Shown: positions 44,416-52,521 of the stretch, piece by piece
How positions within the stretch are numbered: position 1 is the first letter of the stretch
Layout of the letters: each line of letters begins with the position of its first letter
NCBI RefSeq assembly: GCF_001278075.1
Contig: NZ_CP011340.1
Span: 6,569,501-6,633,500 of the forward strand
Direction of reading: 5' to 3'
DNA: 64,000 bases
Source of the DNA: Streptomyces pristinaespiralis
Lineage (GTDB): Bacteria > Actinomycetota > Actinomycetes > Streptomycetales > Streptomycetaceae
Position numbers and translations under genes: made by a program
The notes under the pieces: generated by a model
Databases searched by the model: none
What the model saw: only the letters and a program-made list of their open reading frames with translations
What the model was told of the DNA's origin: nothing

Positions 44416-44910
44416 ATGACCGAAACACCTGGGCGCAGTCTGCCCACGACATCCGGAAACGAACTCTCAGGTTCCAGCGACGCCGCCCGAAGGGGCTCGG
44501 GAGGCAAGCGCCTGCCGGAGCCAGGATCCCGCGGCCGTACGACCATCGCCGACGGAGTGGTGGAGAAGATCGCCGGGCTGGCCGCCAAGGACGTTCTCGG
44601 CGTGCACGCGATGGGGGGCGGGCTCTCCCGTACCTTCGGCGCGGTGCGCGACCGGGTGCCGGGCAGCGGCAAGTCCAACGTCACACGCGGCGTGAAGGCC
44701 GAGGTCGGCGAAGTACAGACCGCGATCGACCTGGAGATCGTCATCGACTACGGCGTGTCCATCTCCGACGTGGCCCGCGCGGTCAGGGAGAACGTCGTCT
44801 CCGCCGTCGAGCGGATGACAGGCCTCGAGGTCGTCGAGGTGAACATCGCCGTCAGCGACGTGAAGCTGCCGGACGAGGAAGAGGAAGAGCCGGAGCCTCG
44901 AATTCAGTAG
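44416..44910 (+). CDS. Asp23/Gls24 family envelope stress response protein
   Basis: 164 residues. The Asp23 domain spans about 45-150 (GRTTIADGVVEKIAGLAAKD, VLGVHAMGGG, LEIVIDYGVSISDVARAVRE, VVSAVERMTGLEVVEVNIAV). The N-terminal 40 residues are polar and disordered, and the C-terminus is an acidic DEEEEEPEP tail. Asp23 proteins line the inner membrane through AmaP-type anchors and respond to wall stress. First gene of a five-gene run with tight spacing. Confidence 0.9.
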   Translation: MTETPGRSLPTTSGNELSGSSDAARRGSGGKRLPEPGSRGRTTIADGVVEKIAGLAAKDVLGVHAMGGGLSRTFGAVRDRVPGSGKSNVTRGVKAEVGEVQTAIDLEIVIDYGVSISDVARAVRENVVSAVERMTGLEVVEVNIAVSDVKLPDEEEEEPEPRIQ

Positions 44911-44921
44911 AGGAGCTCAAC

Positions 44922-45113
44922 ATGAGCATGGCGGTGGTCGGACTGATGGCCGGCATGGCACTCGGGTTCGCCGGATACTTCGGCGGTTTCGGGGCGTTCG
45001 TGCTGGTGGCCGCTCTGGGGGTGGTCGGCTTCGTGGTCGGCAGGTTCCTCGAGGGCGACCTCGAGGTCGGCGATTTCTTCCGGGGCCGCGAGCGTGGCGA
45101 CGGGCGGCGGTGA
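44922..45113 (+). CDS. Small integral membrane protein of the Asp23 cluster
   Basis: 63 residues with two adjacent hydrophobic helices (VVGLMAGMALGFAGYFGGFG and AFVLVAALGVVGFVVGRFLE) and a charged tail, of the DUF2273 type found with Asp23 proteins. A GAGGAG ribosome-binding site precedes the ATG. It lies 11 nt after the first Asp23 gene and probably helps anchor it. Confidence 0.82.
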   Translation: MSMAVVGLMAGMALGFAGYFGGFGAFVLVAALGVVGFVVGRFLEGDLEVGDFFRGRERGDGRR

Positions 45114-45119
45114 CGCGCC

Positions 45120-45509
45120 GTGGCAGACCCTGTCGCGGTGGCCGGCGCCTCCGGTCGTGACGCTTCCGCAGGCTGGGTGCCGCCCGCGGACCGGGGGTCG
45201 ACCGCGATCGCCGACCGCGTGGTCGCGAAGATCGCCGCGCGGGCGGCGCGTGAAGCGCTCCCCGATGCACCGGAGGGCGGCGCGCCGCCGCACGCCATGG
45301 TCGTCGTGCACCACGAAACGGCCCGGGTGCGGCTCAGCCTCGAGCTGGAGTACCCGTCGGACATCGGCGCCCAGTGCGGCGCCGTGCGTCGGCATGTCGT
45401 GGAGCGGGTAAAGGCGTTGGCGGGGATGGAGGTCCCCGAGGTGGCGGTGCACGTCGAACGGCTGCACTCCGCCCTCTCGCGCGGCGCGGCGCAGGGGAGG
45501 ATCCGATGA
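45120..45509 (+). CDS. Second Asp23/Gls24 family protein
   Basis: 129 residues, GTG start. Core blocks are DRGSTAIADRVVAKIAARAA, AMVVVHHETARVRLSLELEY and CGAVRRHVVERVKALAGMEV. Shorter and more divergent than the first copy and without the acidic tail, so the two may form a heteromeric layer. Its stop overlaps the start of the next gene (ATGA). Confidence 0.85.
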   Translation: MADPVAVAGASGRDASAGWVPPADRGSTAIADRVVAKIAARAAREALPDAPEGGAPPHAMVVVHHETARVRLSLELEYPSDIGAQCGAVRRHVVERVKALAGMEVPEVAVHVERLHSALSRGAAQGRIR

Positions 45510-46198
45510 CCGAACCCGACAGGCCCACGGGCCCCGGACAGCCGGCCCCGCAGGAGCGGGAAGCGCGCTCCCCCCGGCCCGTTCTCGAACTGGACCAGTC
45601 CGCCTCCGCCTCCGAGTACAACCCGGCGGCGGACCAGGACGGCGACGGCGGCAGGGTCCGCCGCTTCTGGTCGGTGCGCCGGGTGCCCGCCGCGCTGGTC
45701 GCCCTCGTCGTCGTCGGAGGCGCGGGGCTGCTGCTCTACGACGTCGCTGCCGTGCGGGCCGACCGGCCCGCTATGCGCTGGCGGCGGGCGCTCGCCGACC
45801 ACCTCGCCGAGTGGCGCCTCGACGAGATCGCGGTGCTCGCCGGGGCCGGCGCGGCGATGCTGCTGGGCCTGTGGCTGATCCTCCTCGCGGTGACGCCGGG
45901 GATGCGGGCGCTGTTGCCGATGCGCCGGGACCGGCCTCATGTACGGGCAGGACTGCGCCGTGAGGCCGCGGCCCTCGTACTCCGCGACCGGGCGATGGAG
46001 GTCTCCGGCGTGCAGTCGGTACAGGTCCGGATGGGCCGTTCCAAGGCGTCGGTACGGGCGCGGGCGCACTTCCGTGACCTGGACGACGTCCGCGCCGACC
46101 TCGACGAGGCACTCGGCGCCGCCTTGCACGAACTCGGCCTCGCCAGACCCCCGGACCTCGCCGTGCACGTCGGCAGACCGCCCGCGAAGAAGAGGTGA
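45506..46198 (+). CDS. DUF6286-type membrane protein of the Asp23 cluster
   Basis: 230 residues. A Pro-rich cytoplasmic N-terminus of about 55 residues, TM1 (VPAALVALVVVGGAGLLLYD), TM2 (IAVLAGAGAAMLLGLWLILL) and a soluble C-terminal Asp23-like part (VSGVQSVQVRMGRSKASVRA). Two TM helices followed by an Asp23-binding-like domain match the AmaP-type arrangement. Translationally coupled to the preceding gene. Confidence 0.82.
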   Translation: MTEPDRPTGPGQPAPQEREARSPRPVLELDQSASASEYNPAADQDGDGGRVRRFWSVRRVPAALVALVVVGGAGLLLYDVAAVRADRPAMRWRRALADHLAEWRLDEIAVLAGAGAAMLLGLWLILLAVTPGMRALLPMRRDRPHVRAGLRREAAALVLRDRAMEVSGVQSVQVRMGRSKASVRARAHFRDLDDVRADLDEALGAALHELGLARPPDLAVHVGRPPAKKR

Positions 46199-46204
46199 GG
46201 AACG

Positions 46205-46792
46205 GTGCAGGGGATGCTACGAGCCGTCAACCGGGTCTTCCTCGGCCTCGCCGGGCTGGTCCTGCTGTGCGTCGGCGGTGCGGTCCTCGCGGCGGGCACG
46301 GGCCTCTCCGTCCCGTCGTGGTGGCCCTACGACGGGCGGTACGACGTACTGCTGAGCGACGCCGACCGGACCCGCTGGCGCGAGGAGGGCTGGTGGTGGC
46401 CGGTCGTCATCGCGGTCCTGGCGCTGCTGCTGATCCTCGCGATGTGGTGGTTCTTCGCCCAACTGCGCCGCGCACGGCTCGCGGAGGTCCTGGTCGACAG
46501 CGGCGACGGCGAAGGGGCGCTGCTGAGGGGCCGGGCGCTGCAGGGTGTCCTGGAGGACGAGGCGGCGTCGCTGGAAGGCGTCTCCCGCGCGTCCGTCCTG
46601 CTGACGGGCCGCCGGAACGCGCCCGAGGCGCGGGTGGCGCTGCACCTGGAACCGGACGCCTCGCCCGGCGAGACCCTGGCGCGCCTCTCCGACGAGGCGG
46701 TCGCGCACGCCAGGGACTCGGCCGGCCTGGAGGCGCTGCCGACGGAGGTCCGCCTCCGGGCGGCGAGGCACCGGGCCCGTCGGGTGTCGTGA
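46205..46792 (+). CDS. amaP: Alkaline-shock membrane anchor AmaP-like protein
   Basis: 195 residues: TM1 (VFLGLAGLVLLCVGGAVLAA), a short outside loop with Trp residues, TM2 (VVIAVLALLLILAMWWFFAQ) and a C-terminal Asp23-interaction domain (EDEAASLEGVSRASVLLTGR, EARVALHLEPDASPGETLAR). AmaP fixes Asp23 to the membrane. GTG start, 6 nt after the preceding gene; last gene of the cluster. Confidence 0.85.
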   Translation: MQGMLRAVNRVFLGLAGLVLLCVGGAVLAAGTGLSVPSWWPYDGRYDVLLSDADRTRWREEGWWWPVVIAVLALLLILAMWWFFAQLRRARLAEVLVDSGDGEGALLRGRALQGVLEDEAASLEGVSRASVLLTGRRNAPEARVALHLEPDASPGETLARLSDEAVAHARDSAGLEALPTEVRLRAARHRARRVS

Positions 46793-46950
46793 CGCCCCGA
46801 GGGCCCCGGACACCCGCCGGATGCCCGAGCCCGTCGGCGGGTCAGGGGCGGAGCCCCCGCGACGCCGCGCGGAGCGCGCTGCCGCGTTCGGGCGGGGCCC
46901 GCTTTCGGCCCCCACGGCCGCCGGGCCGCAGGGGGAGGGGGAAGCGCGCG

Positions 46951-47706
46951 TCAGAAGCCGTGGCGTGCGCCGCCGTCGACCGGGAGCATGAGGCCGGTCA
47001 GATAGGACGCCGCCGGCGAGAGCAGGAACGCCGCCGTGCGGCCGAACTCCTCCGGCGTGCCGTAACGCCGCAGCGGGATGGCCGACTCGTTGGCCCTGCG
47101 GGCCGCCTCCGCGTCGCCCGACAGGGCGTCCAGTTCGCGGACGCGGTCCGTGTCGATGCGGGAGGGCAGCAGGCCGACCACGCGGATGCCGCGCGGGCCC
47201 AGTTCGTCCGCCAGGGACTTGGCGAAGCCCGCGAGGCCCGGGCGGAGGCCGTTGGAGATGGTCAGGCCGGGGATGGGTTCGTGGACGGAACCGGACAGCA
47301 CGAAACCGATGACGCCGCCTTCGTTCAGTTCGGCCGCGGCCTTGCGCGCCAGGCGCACGGCGCCGAGGAAGACCGACTCGAAGGCGGCGGCCCACTGCTC
47401 GTCTGTGTTGTCCGCGACGAAGCCCGGCGCGGGACCGCCGACGCTGATGAGGATGCCGTCGAAGCGGCCGAAGTGCGCCCGGGCGGCGGCGACGAGGCGT
47501 TCCGCGGCGGAGGGGTCGGCGTTGTCACAGGCGACGCCCACCGCGGCGGAGCCGAGCGCGGCCGCGGAGTCGGTGACCGTCTTCTCGTCCCGCCCGGTGA
47601 GGACGACCTTCGCGCCGTCGGCGACGAGCGCCCGCGCGGAGGCGTTGCCGAGGCCCCTCGAAGCGCCGGTGACGATGTAGACACGGTCCTTCAGTCCAAG
47701 ATCCAT
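46951..47706 (-). CDS. Short-chain dehydrogenase with altered active site
   Basis: 251-residue Rossmann protein. The NAD(P)-binding TGASRGLG loop is near residue 14, and the end (SYLTGLMLPVDGGARHGF) is usual. Where classical enzymes have Tyr-x-x-x-Lys this reads TISNGLRPGLAGFAKSLA, aligning Tyr to Ser and Lys to Arg; the catalytic Ser region is FVLSGSVHEP. It falls in the SDR subfamily near FabG-like proteins with SNxLR. Either non-catalytic or using another mechanism. Confidence 0.85.
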   Translation of the reverse strand: MDLGLKDRVYIVTGASRGLGNASARALVADGAKVVLTGRDEKTVTDSAAALGSAAVGVACDNADPSAAERLVAAARAHFGRFDGILISVGGPAPGFVADNTDEQWAAAFESVFLGAVRLARKAAAELNEGGVIGFVLSGSVHEPIPGLTISNGLRPGLAGFAKSLADELGPRGIRVVGLLPSRIDTDRVRELDALSGDAEAARRANESAIPLRRYGTPEEFGRTAAFLLSPAASYLTGLMLPVDGGARHGF

Positions 47707-47710
47707 GGCC

Positions 47711-49495
47711 CTATCCTGCCGTCCTCTGCCCGGTGAGCGCGAGGGCCGTGGTCACCAGGCCGATGTGGCTGAAGGCCTGCGGGAAGTTGCCGAGGTGCCG
47801 TCCCGTCACGGGGTCGTACTCCTCGGAGAGGAGACCCACGTCGTTGCAGAGGCCGAGCAGCCGCTCGAACAGTTCGCGGGCCTCCTGCTCGCGGCCCGTC
47901 ATACGCAGCGCGTCGGCCAGCCAGAAGGAGCAGACGAGGAACGCGCCCTCGCGGCCGGGCAGTCCGTCGACATGGTTGGCGTCCGGCGTGTAGCGGCGTA
48001 CGAGCGGCCCGCTGCCCAGCTCCCGCCACACCGCGTCGACCGTGCCGACGACCCTGGGGTCGTCCGGCGGCAGGAAGCCGACGCGCGGGATCAGCAGGAC
48101 CGCGGCGTCGAGCTCCTTGGAGCCGTACGACTGGGTGAAGGTGCCACGGGCCGGGTCGAAGCCCTTCTCGCAGACCTCGCGGTGGATGTCGTCCCGCATC
48201 GCCCGCCAGCGTGCCGTGTCGCCGCGCAGCGACGGGTCGCTCTCCAGGGTGCGCACGGCGCGGTCCGCGGCGACCCATGCCATGACCTTGGAGTGGACGA
48301 AGTGGCGGCGCGGACCGCGGACCTCCCACAGGCCCTCGTCCGGCTCGCGCCATTTGGTCTCGAGGAAGCCGAGCAGGCTGAGCTGGATGTTCCAGGCGTG
48401 CCTCTCGGGTGCGAGACCGGCCTCCCTGGCCAGGTAGAGGGACTCGATGACCTCGCCGTAGACGTCGAGCTGCAGTTGGGACCTGGCGTCGTTGCCGACG
48501 CGGACCGGCGCGGAACCGGCGTAGCCGCTGAGCCAGTCCAGCTCCATCTCGGGCAGGCGGCGTTCGCCGGCCAGTCCGTACATGATCTGCAGATCGGCCG
48601 GGTCTCCGGCGACCGCCCGCAGCAGCCAGTCCCGCCAGGCCGCGGCCTCGTCCAGGTAGCCGACGGACACCATCGCGCTCAGGGTGAGGGTCGCGTCGCG
48701 CAGCCAGCAGAAGCGGTAGTCCCAGTTCCGTACGCCGCCGATGTCCTCGGGCAGGGACGTCGTGGGAGCGGCGACGATGCCTCCGGTGGGGGCGTACGTG
48801 AGTGCCTTGAGGGTGATCAGGGAGCGCAGCACGGCGTCACGGTAGGGGCCCTGGTAGCGGCACTTCGACGACCAGGTCTCCCAGTCCTGGAGGCAGTGCT
48901 CCAGGGCCTCGTGCGGGTCGACGCGTGCGGGCCGCGGCTTGTGCGAGGGGTGCCAGGTGAGGACGAACGCCACCTTGTCGCCCTCCTCGACCGTGAACGA
49001 CGAGCAGGTGCTGAAGTGCTGACCCCATGTCTTGACCTCCGGCTCGCTGCGCAGCCACACGGAGTCGGGCCCCGCGATGGCGATCCGGTGGCCGTCCGCG
49101 CGGCGCACCCACGGCACCACGGAGCCGTAGTCGAACCGCAGCCGCAGCGTGCCGGCCATCTCGACCGTGCCGCTCAGGCCCTCGACGATGCGGACGACGT
49201 CCGGTGCCTCGTCACGCTGCGGCATGAAGTCGAGGACCCGTACCTTGCCGGTGCGGGTCTCCCACACCGACTCCAGCACCAGTGACGCGCCGACGTAGCG
49301 GCGGCTGGTGCAGGCGCCCGCGCCCTTGGGCGCGATCCGCCAGTGGCCGTTCTCCTCGTCGCCGAGGAGGGCGGAGAAGCATGCGGCGGAGTCGAAGCGG
49401 GGAAGGCACAGCCAGTCGATGGAGCCGTCCTTGCCGACCAGCGCAGCGGTCTGCAGATCGCCGATGAGGGCGTAGTCCTCGATACGTTGGGTCAC
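47711..49495 (-). CDS. Glycoside hydrolase family 15 protein (trehalase/glucoamylase-like)
   Basis: 594-residue cytoplasmic GH15 enzyme with an N-terminal beta-sandwich (YALIGDLQTAALVGKDGSID, WLCLPRFDS) and an (alpha/alpha)6 barrel (TTSLPEDIGGVRNWDYRFCW, LRDATLTL). The general acid Glu is likely in EMELDWLSGYAGSAPVRVGN and the base Glu in LLSEEYDPVTGRHLGNFPQA. Actinobacterial relatives act as alpha,alpha-trehalases, so this may turn over trehalose. GTG start at 49495; 4 nt upstream of the SDR start, likely cotranscribed. Confidence 0.88.
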   Translation of the reverse strand: MTQRIEDYALIGDLQTAALVGKDGSIDWLCLPRFDSAACFSALLGDEENGHWRIAPKGAGACTSRRYVGASLVLESVWETRTGKVRVLDFMPQRDEAPDVVRIVEGLSGTVEMAGTLRLRFDYGSVVPWVRRADGHRIAIAGPDSVWLRSEPEVKTWGQHFSTCSSFTVEEGDKVAFVLTWHPSHKPRPARVDPHEALEHCLQDWETWSSKCRYQGPYRDAVLRSLITLKALTYAPTGGIVAAPTTSLPEDIGGVRNWDYRFCWLRDATLTLSAMVSVGYLDEAAAWRDWLLRAVAGDPADLQIMYGLAGERRLPEMELDWLSGYAGSAPVRVGNDARSQLQLDVYGEVIESLYLAREAGLAPERHAWNIQLSLLGFLETKWREPDEGLWEVRGPRRHFVHSKVMAWVAADRAVRTLESDPSLRGDTARWRAMRDDIHREVCEKGFDPARGTFTQSYGSKELDAAVLLIPRVGFLPPDDPRVVGTVDAVWRELGSGPLVRRYTPDANHVDGLPGREGAFLVCSFWLADALRMTGREQEARELFERLLGLCNDVGLLSEEYDPVTGRHLGNFPQAFSHIGLVTTALALTGQRTAG

Positions 49496-49525
49496 GCTCT
49501 GGCGTGTTCCCGCCGGAGGAGAAGG

Positions 49526-50311
49526 CTAAGCAGCCGCGGTAGCGGGCTCGGGCGCGGTCCGCTCCGCCGCCGCCAGGTCGCGCCTCTCCCGCCGTACGAG
49601 AATCACCCAGCCGACGGGCACCGCCGCGGCGAACAGCCACCACTGCACGGCGTACGCCATGTGAGCGCCGATGGAGTCGTGGTCCGGGGTCGGGATCATC
49701 TCGGGGCTGCCGCCCGAGGGCTTCGGCGCCGTCTGCTCCAGATAGCCGCCGAGCACCTGCCGGTCCAGCAGCCGCGCCTGCTGCTCGCTGTTGATCAGCA
49801 TCACCTGGCGGGGCGGCAGACCCTTCAGGTCCTTGATGCCGCTGGCGCCGGTCGTCTCGTCGGCCTTGAGCCGGCCGGTGACGGTCACGGTGCCCGAGGG
49901 GGCGGCGGGGACCTCGGGGAAAGCCTTCTGGTCGGCGGCGGCGGGGACCCAGCCACGGTTGACGAGGACGGCGCGGCCGTCGGCCAGTACCAGCGGGGTC
50001 AGCACGTGGAAGCCGACGCGGTCGTCGGCGTTGGTGCGGCGGCGGACGACCATCTCGTGGTCGGTGTCGAAGGTGCCGGTCGCGGTGATCTGCCGCCAGT
50101 AGTCCGAGCGCGGGACGGTGTGCCCGGGGGACGTGAGCTCCTCCATCGGCACCGGCTCCGCCTCGAGGTTCCGTGCGATCAGGGCGTTCTGCTCGACCCT
50201 GCGCTCGTGCCGGTGCAGCTGCCAGAAGCCCAGCTCGATCATCGTGGGGATGAGAACGAGGCCGATGAGGGTGAGGATCACCCACTGCCGGGACAACAGG
50301 AAGCGGTACAC
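49526..50311 (-). CDS. SURF1 family cytochrome oxidase assembly protein
   Basis: 261 residues with the SURF1 plan: TM1 near residues 8-28 (WVILTLIGLVLIPTMIELGF then WQLHRHE), a periplasmic middle with VLVNRGWVPAAADQKAFPEV, and TM2 near 225-245 (AYAVQWWLFAAAVPVGWVIL) followed by a cytoplasmic tail. SURF1 helps insert heme into aa3-type oxidase. Confidence 0.92.
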   Translation of the reverse strand: MYRFLLSRQWVILTLIGLVLIPTMIELGFWQLHRHERRVEQNALIARNLEAEPVPMEELTSPGHTVPRSDYWRQITATGTFDTDHEMVVRRRTNADDRVGFHVLTPLVLADGRAVLVNRGWVPAAADQKAFPEVPAAPSGTVTVTGRLKADETTGASGIKDLKGLPPRQVMLINSEQQARLLDRQVLGGYLEQTAPKPSGGSPEMIPTPDHDSIGAHMAYAVQWWLFAAAVPVGWVILVRRERRDLAAAERTAPEPATAAA

Positions 50312-50383
50312 GGCTTCGACCGTACCTGCTCGGCGCGGGGCCTCGGACGGTGGGTCCCCGCCCGGGCCCCGGCCGGGCGCAGG

Positions 50384-50617
50384 TCACACCCTGTCGACGA
50401 TGCCGGCCCTCCCCTCGGCGCGGGCGCAGTGGGCTCCGCAGTACCAGTGGCCCTCGGCCTCGACGCCCTGGCCGATGATCTGCACCCGGCAGTGCTCACA
50501 GATGGGGGCCATACGGTGGATCGCGCAGGAGAAGCAGTCGAAGACGTGCACCGCGCCCTGCGCGTGCACCTCGAAGGACATGCCGTAGTCGTTTCCGCAA
50601 ACCTCACAACGTGCCAT
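50384..50617 (-). CDS. Small Cys/His-rich zinc-binding protein
   Basis: 77 residues with four metal-ligand clusters: CEVCGNDYG, FDCFSCAIHR, CEHCRVQIIGQG and WYCGAHCARAEG. The spacing suggests two zinc knuckles similar to a LIM or zinc-ribbon arrangement. Appears to be a conserved actinobacterial protein; function unknown. Stand-alone, between SURF1 and the exonuclease genes. Confidence 0.78.
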   Translation of the reverse strand: MARCEVCGNDYGMSFEVHAQGAVHVFDCFSCAIHRMAPICEHCRVQIIGQGVEAEGHWYCGAHCARAEGRAGIVDRV

Positions 50618-50707
50618 GCGCCACAGGGTGAAACGCTTCGGCGCCCCGGGCGAGCGGGCGGCGGGCGAGTCGCGCCCGGTTCACTCCGATGCGGGTGCCC
50701 GTCCGGC

Positions 50708-51682
50708 CTACGCCTCCGGCGCGGGGGCGACGTCCCGCAGCAGCTGGGTGAAGGCGCCCTCGTCGACGACCGGTGTGCCGTACGACGCGGCCTTGACGGT
50801 CTTCGACGTCGCCGAGTCAGGGTCGTTGGTCACCAGCAGGCTCGTGAGCCGGGACACGCTCGTGGCGACGTGCAGACCCGCCTCGACGGCCCGGTCCTCG
50901 AGCAGTTCACGCTCCACGGAGGTGTCGCCGGAGAAGGCGACCCGCATGCCCTGCACCAGCTGCCCGCCCGGCTCGTACCTCCCCGGGTTGGGGAACGGGC
51001 ACGGCGGCCGCTTCCGCGAGGGCCGCCAGCTGCTGTGCCCGTACGACGACTGGTAGCCCACGCGCGGGGCCGCGGGAGCGTCCGACCACTCCGTCAGCGG
51101 CCGGCATTCGAGCAGCGGCAGCCGCACACCGTCACGGGCTGCGGTGTGCAGGCTCGGCCGGAACGCCTCCGCGAGCACACGGGCGTCGTCCAGGGCGTGG
51201 TGCGCACGCTGCTGCACGACGCCGTAGTGCGCCGCCAGCGACTCGAGCTTGTGGTTGGGCAGCGGGAGCCGCAGCTCCTTGGCGAGCGCGATGGTGCACA
51301 GCCGCTGCCGGGTCGGCGCAGCGCCCCGCGCACGCGCGTACTCCCTGGCGATCATGGACCAGTCGAAGGTGGCGTTGTGCGCGACCAGGACCCGGCCGTC
51401 GAGCCGCGCGGAGAGCTCGCCGGCGATGTCCCCGAACAGCGGGGCGCCTTCGAGCGCCTCGCTCGTCAGACCGTGGATCCACACCGGTCCGGGGTCCCGC
51501 TCCGGGTTGACCAGCGTGTACCAGTGGTCCTCGACGTTCCCGTGGGTGTCCAGGCGGTAGACGGCAGCCGACACTATCCGGTCGTCACGGGCGAGGCCGG
51601 TGGTCTCCACGTCGACGACCGCGTACCCCTGTGGGTACGCGGCCGGCCACGTCGTCGCTGCGGTCCTACGGTCGTCGAGCAT
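50708..51682 (-). CDS. DEDDh 3'-5' exonuclease with BRCT domain
   Basis: 324 residues. The exonuclease domain (about 15-185) resembles the DNA polymerase III epsilon subunit: YAVVDVETTGL (Asp, Glu), VLVAHNATFDWSMI (Asp) and HHALDDARVLAEAF (His, Asp). A C-terminal BRCT domain (QGMRVAFSGDTSVERELLED, LVTNDPDSATSKTVKAASYG) suggests a repair or replication-associated role. The ATG at 51682 is used: a TATTCT -10-like box lies 8 nt before it and similarity starts just after. Confidence 0.9.
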   Translation of the reverse strand: MLDDRRTAATTWPAAYPQGYAVVDVETTGLARDDRIVSAAVYRLDTHGNVEDHWYTLVNPERDPGPVWIHGLTSEALEGAPLFGDIAGELSARLDGRVLVAHNATFDWSMIAREYARARGAAPTRQRLCTIALAKELRLPLPNHKLESLAAHYGVVQQRAHHALDDARVLAEAFRPSLHTAARDGVRLPLLECRPLTEWSDAPAAPRVGYQSSYGHSSWRPSRKRPPCPFPNPGRYEPGGQLVQGMRVAFSGDTSVERELLEDRAVEAGLHVATSVSRLTSLLVTNDPDSATSKTVKAASYGTPVVDEGAFTQLLRDVAPAPEA

Positions 51683-51791
51683 GGTCACAGAGAATACGGG
51701 CAGGCACCGACACCCCTGGGCCGCCCCCACCGCCCCCGCGCCCGCGGTGTGGCTCCCCGTCCCCAACTTCCGTGCGTGAAAGGCTCCCCGG

Positions 51792-52514
51792 ATGAGTGAA
51801 GCGACGGGCGGCGAACGTCACGACGAGGCGCCCACCGGTGGGCTCGGCACCCGCCTCAACTGGCTGCGCGCCGCCGTACTCGGGGCGAACGACGGCATCG
51901 TCTCGACGGCGGGCGTCGTCGTCGGAGTGGCCGGTGCGACGGACTCGCAACCGGCGCTGCTCACCGCCGGACTCGCCGGACTGCTCGCCGGTTCGATGTC
52001 GATGGCGGCAGGCGAATACGTGTCCGTCTCCACGCAGCGGGACTCCGAGATGGCCGCGCTGGCCGTGGAGAAGCGGGAGCTGAAGGAGCAGCCGGAGGCC
52101 GAACTGGACGAGCTGACCCGCATGCTGGCGGACCGCGGCCTGTCGGAGCAGGTGGCCAGGGAGGCCGCCGTACAGCTCACCGACCGGGACGCGCTGCGCG
52201 CGCACGCGCGGGTGGAACACGGCATCGACCCCGACCAGCTGGCCAACCCCTGGCACGCGGCGGTCGCCAGCTTCCTCGCGTTCACGGCCGGTGCGCTGCT
52301 GCCGCTGCTGGCCATCATGCTGCCGCCGGCATCCGCCCGCCTGTACGTCACGGTCCTCTCGGTGCTGGCGGCGCTGACGCTGACCGGCTGGTGGAGCGCC
52401 CGGCTGGGCGCCGCCGCGGCCGGGCCCGCCGTCCTGCGCAACGTGTGCGGCGGGGCGCTCGCCATGGCGGTGACGTACGCCGCCGGTTCGGCGCTCGACG
52501 CGGCGGGGGTCTGA
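51792..52514 (+). CDS. VIT1/CCC1 family membrane protein
   Basis: 240 residues with five hydrophobic helices. The N-terminal motif RAAVLGANDGIVSTAGVVVG and LLAGSMSMAAGEYVSVSTQR are the VIT1 metal-entry and signature blocks; a charged cytoplasmic helix pair follows (QRDSEMAALAVEKREL, ELDELTRMLADRGL). Members export Fe(II) or Mn(II) from the cytosol. Divergent from the exonuclease gene, convergent with the NACHT gene 7 nt away. Confidence 0.88.
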   Translation: MSEATGGERHDEAPTGGLGTRLNWLRAAVLGANDGIVSTAGVVVGVAGATDSQPALLTAGLAGLLAGSMSMAAGEYVSVSTQRDSEMAALAVEKRELKEQPEAELDELTRMLADRGLSEQVAREAAVQLTDRDALRAHARVEHGIDPDQLANPWHAAVASFLAFTAGALLPLLAIMLPPASARLYVTVLSVLAALTLTGWWSARLGAAAAGPAVLRNVCGGALAMAVTYAAGSALDAAGV

Positions 52515-52521
52515 GACGCTG

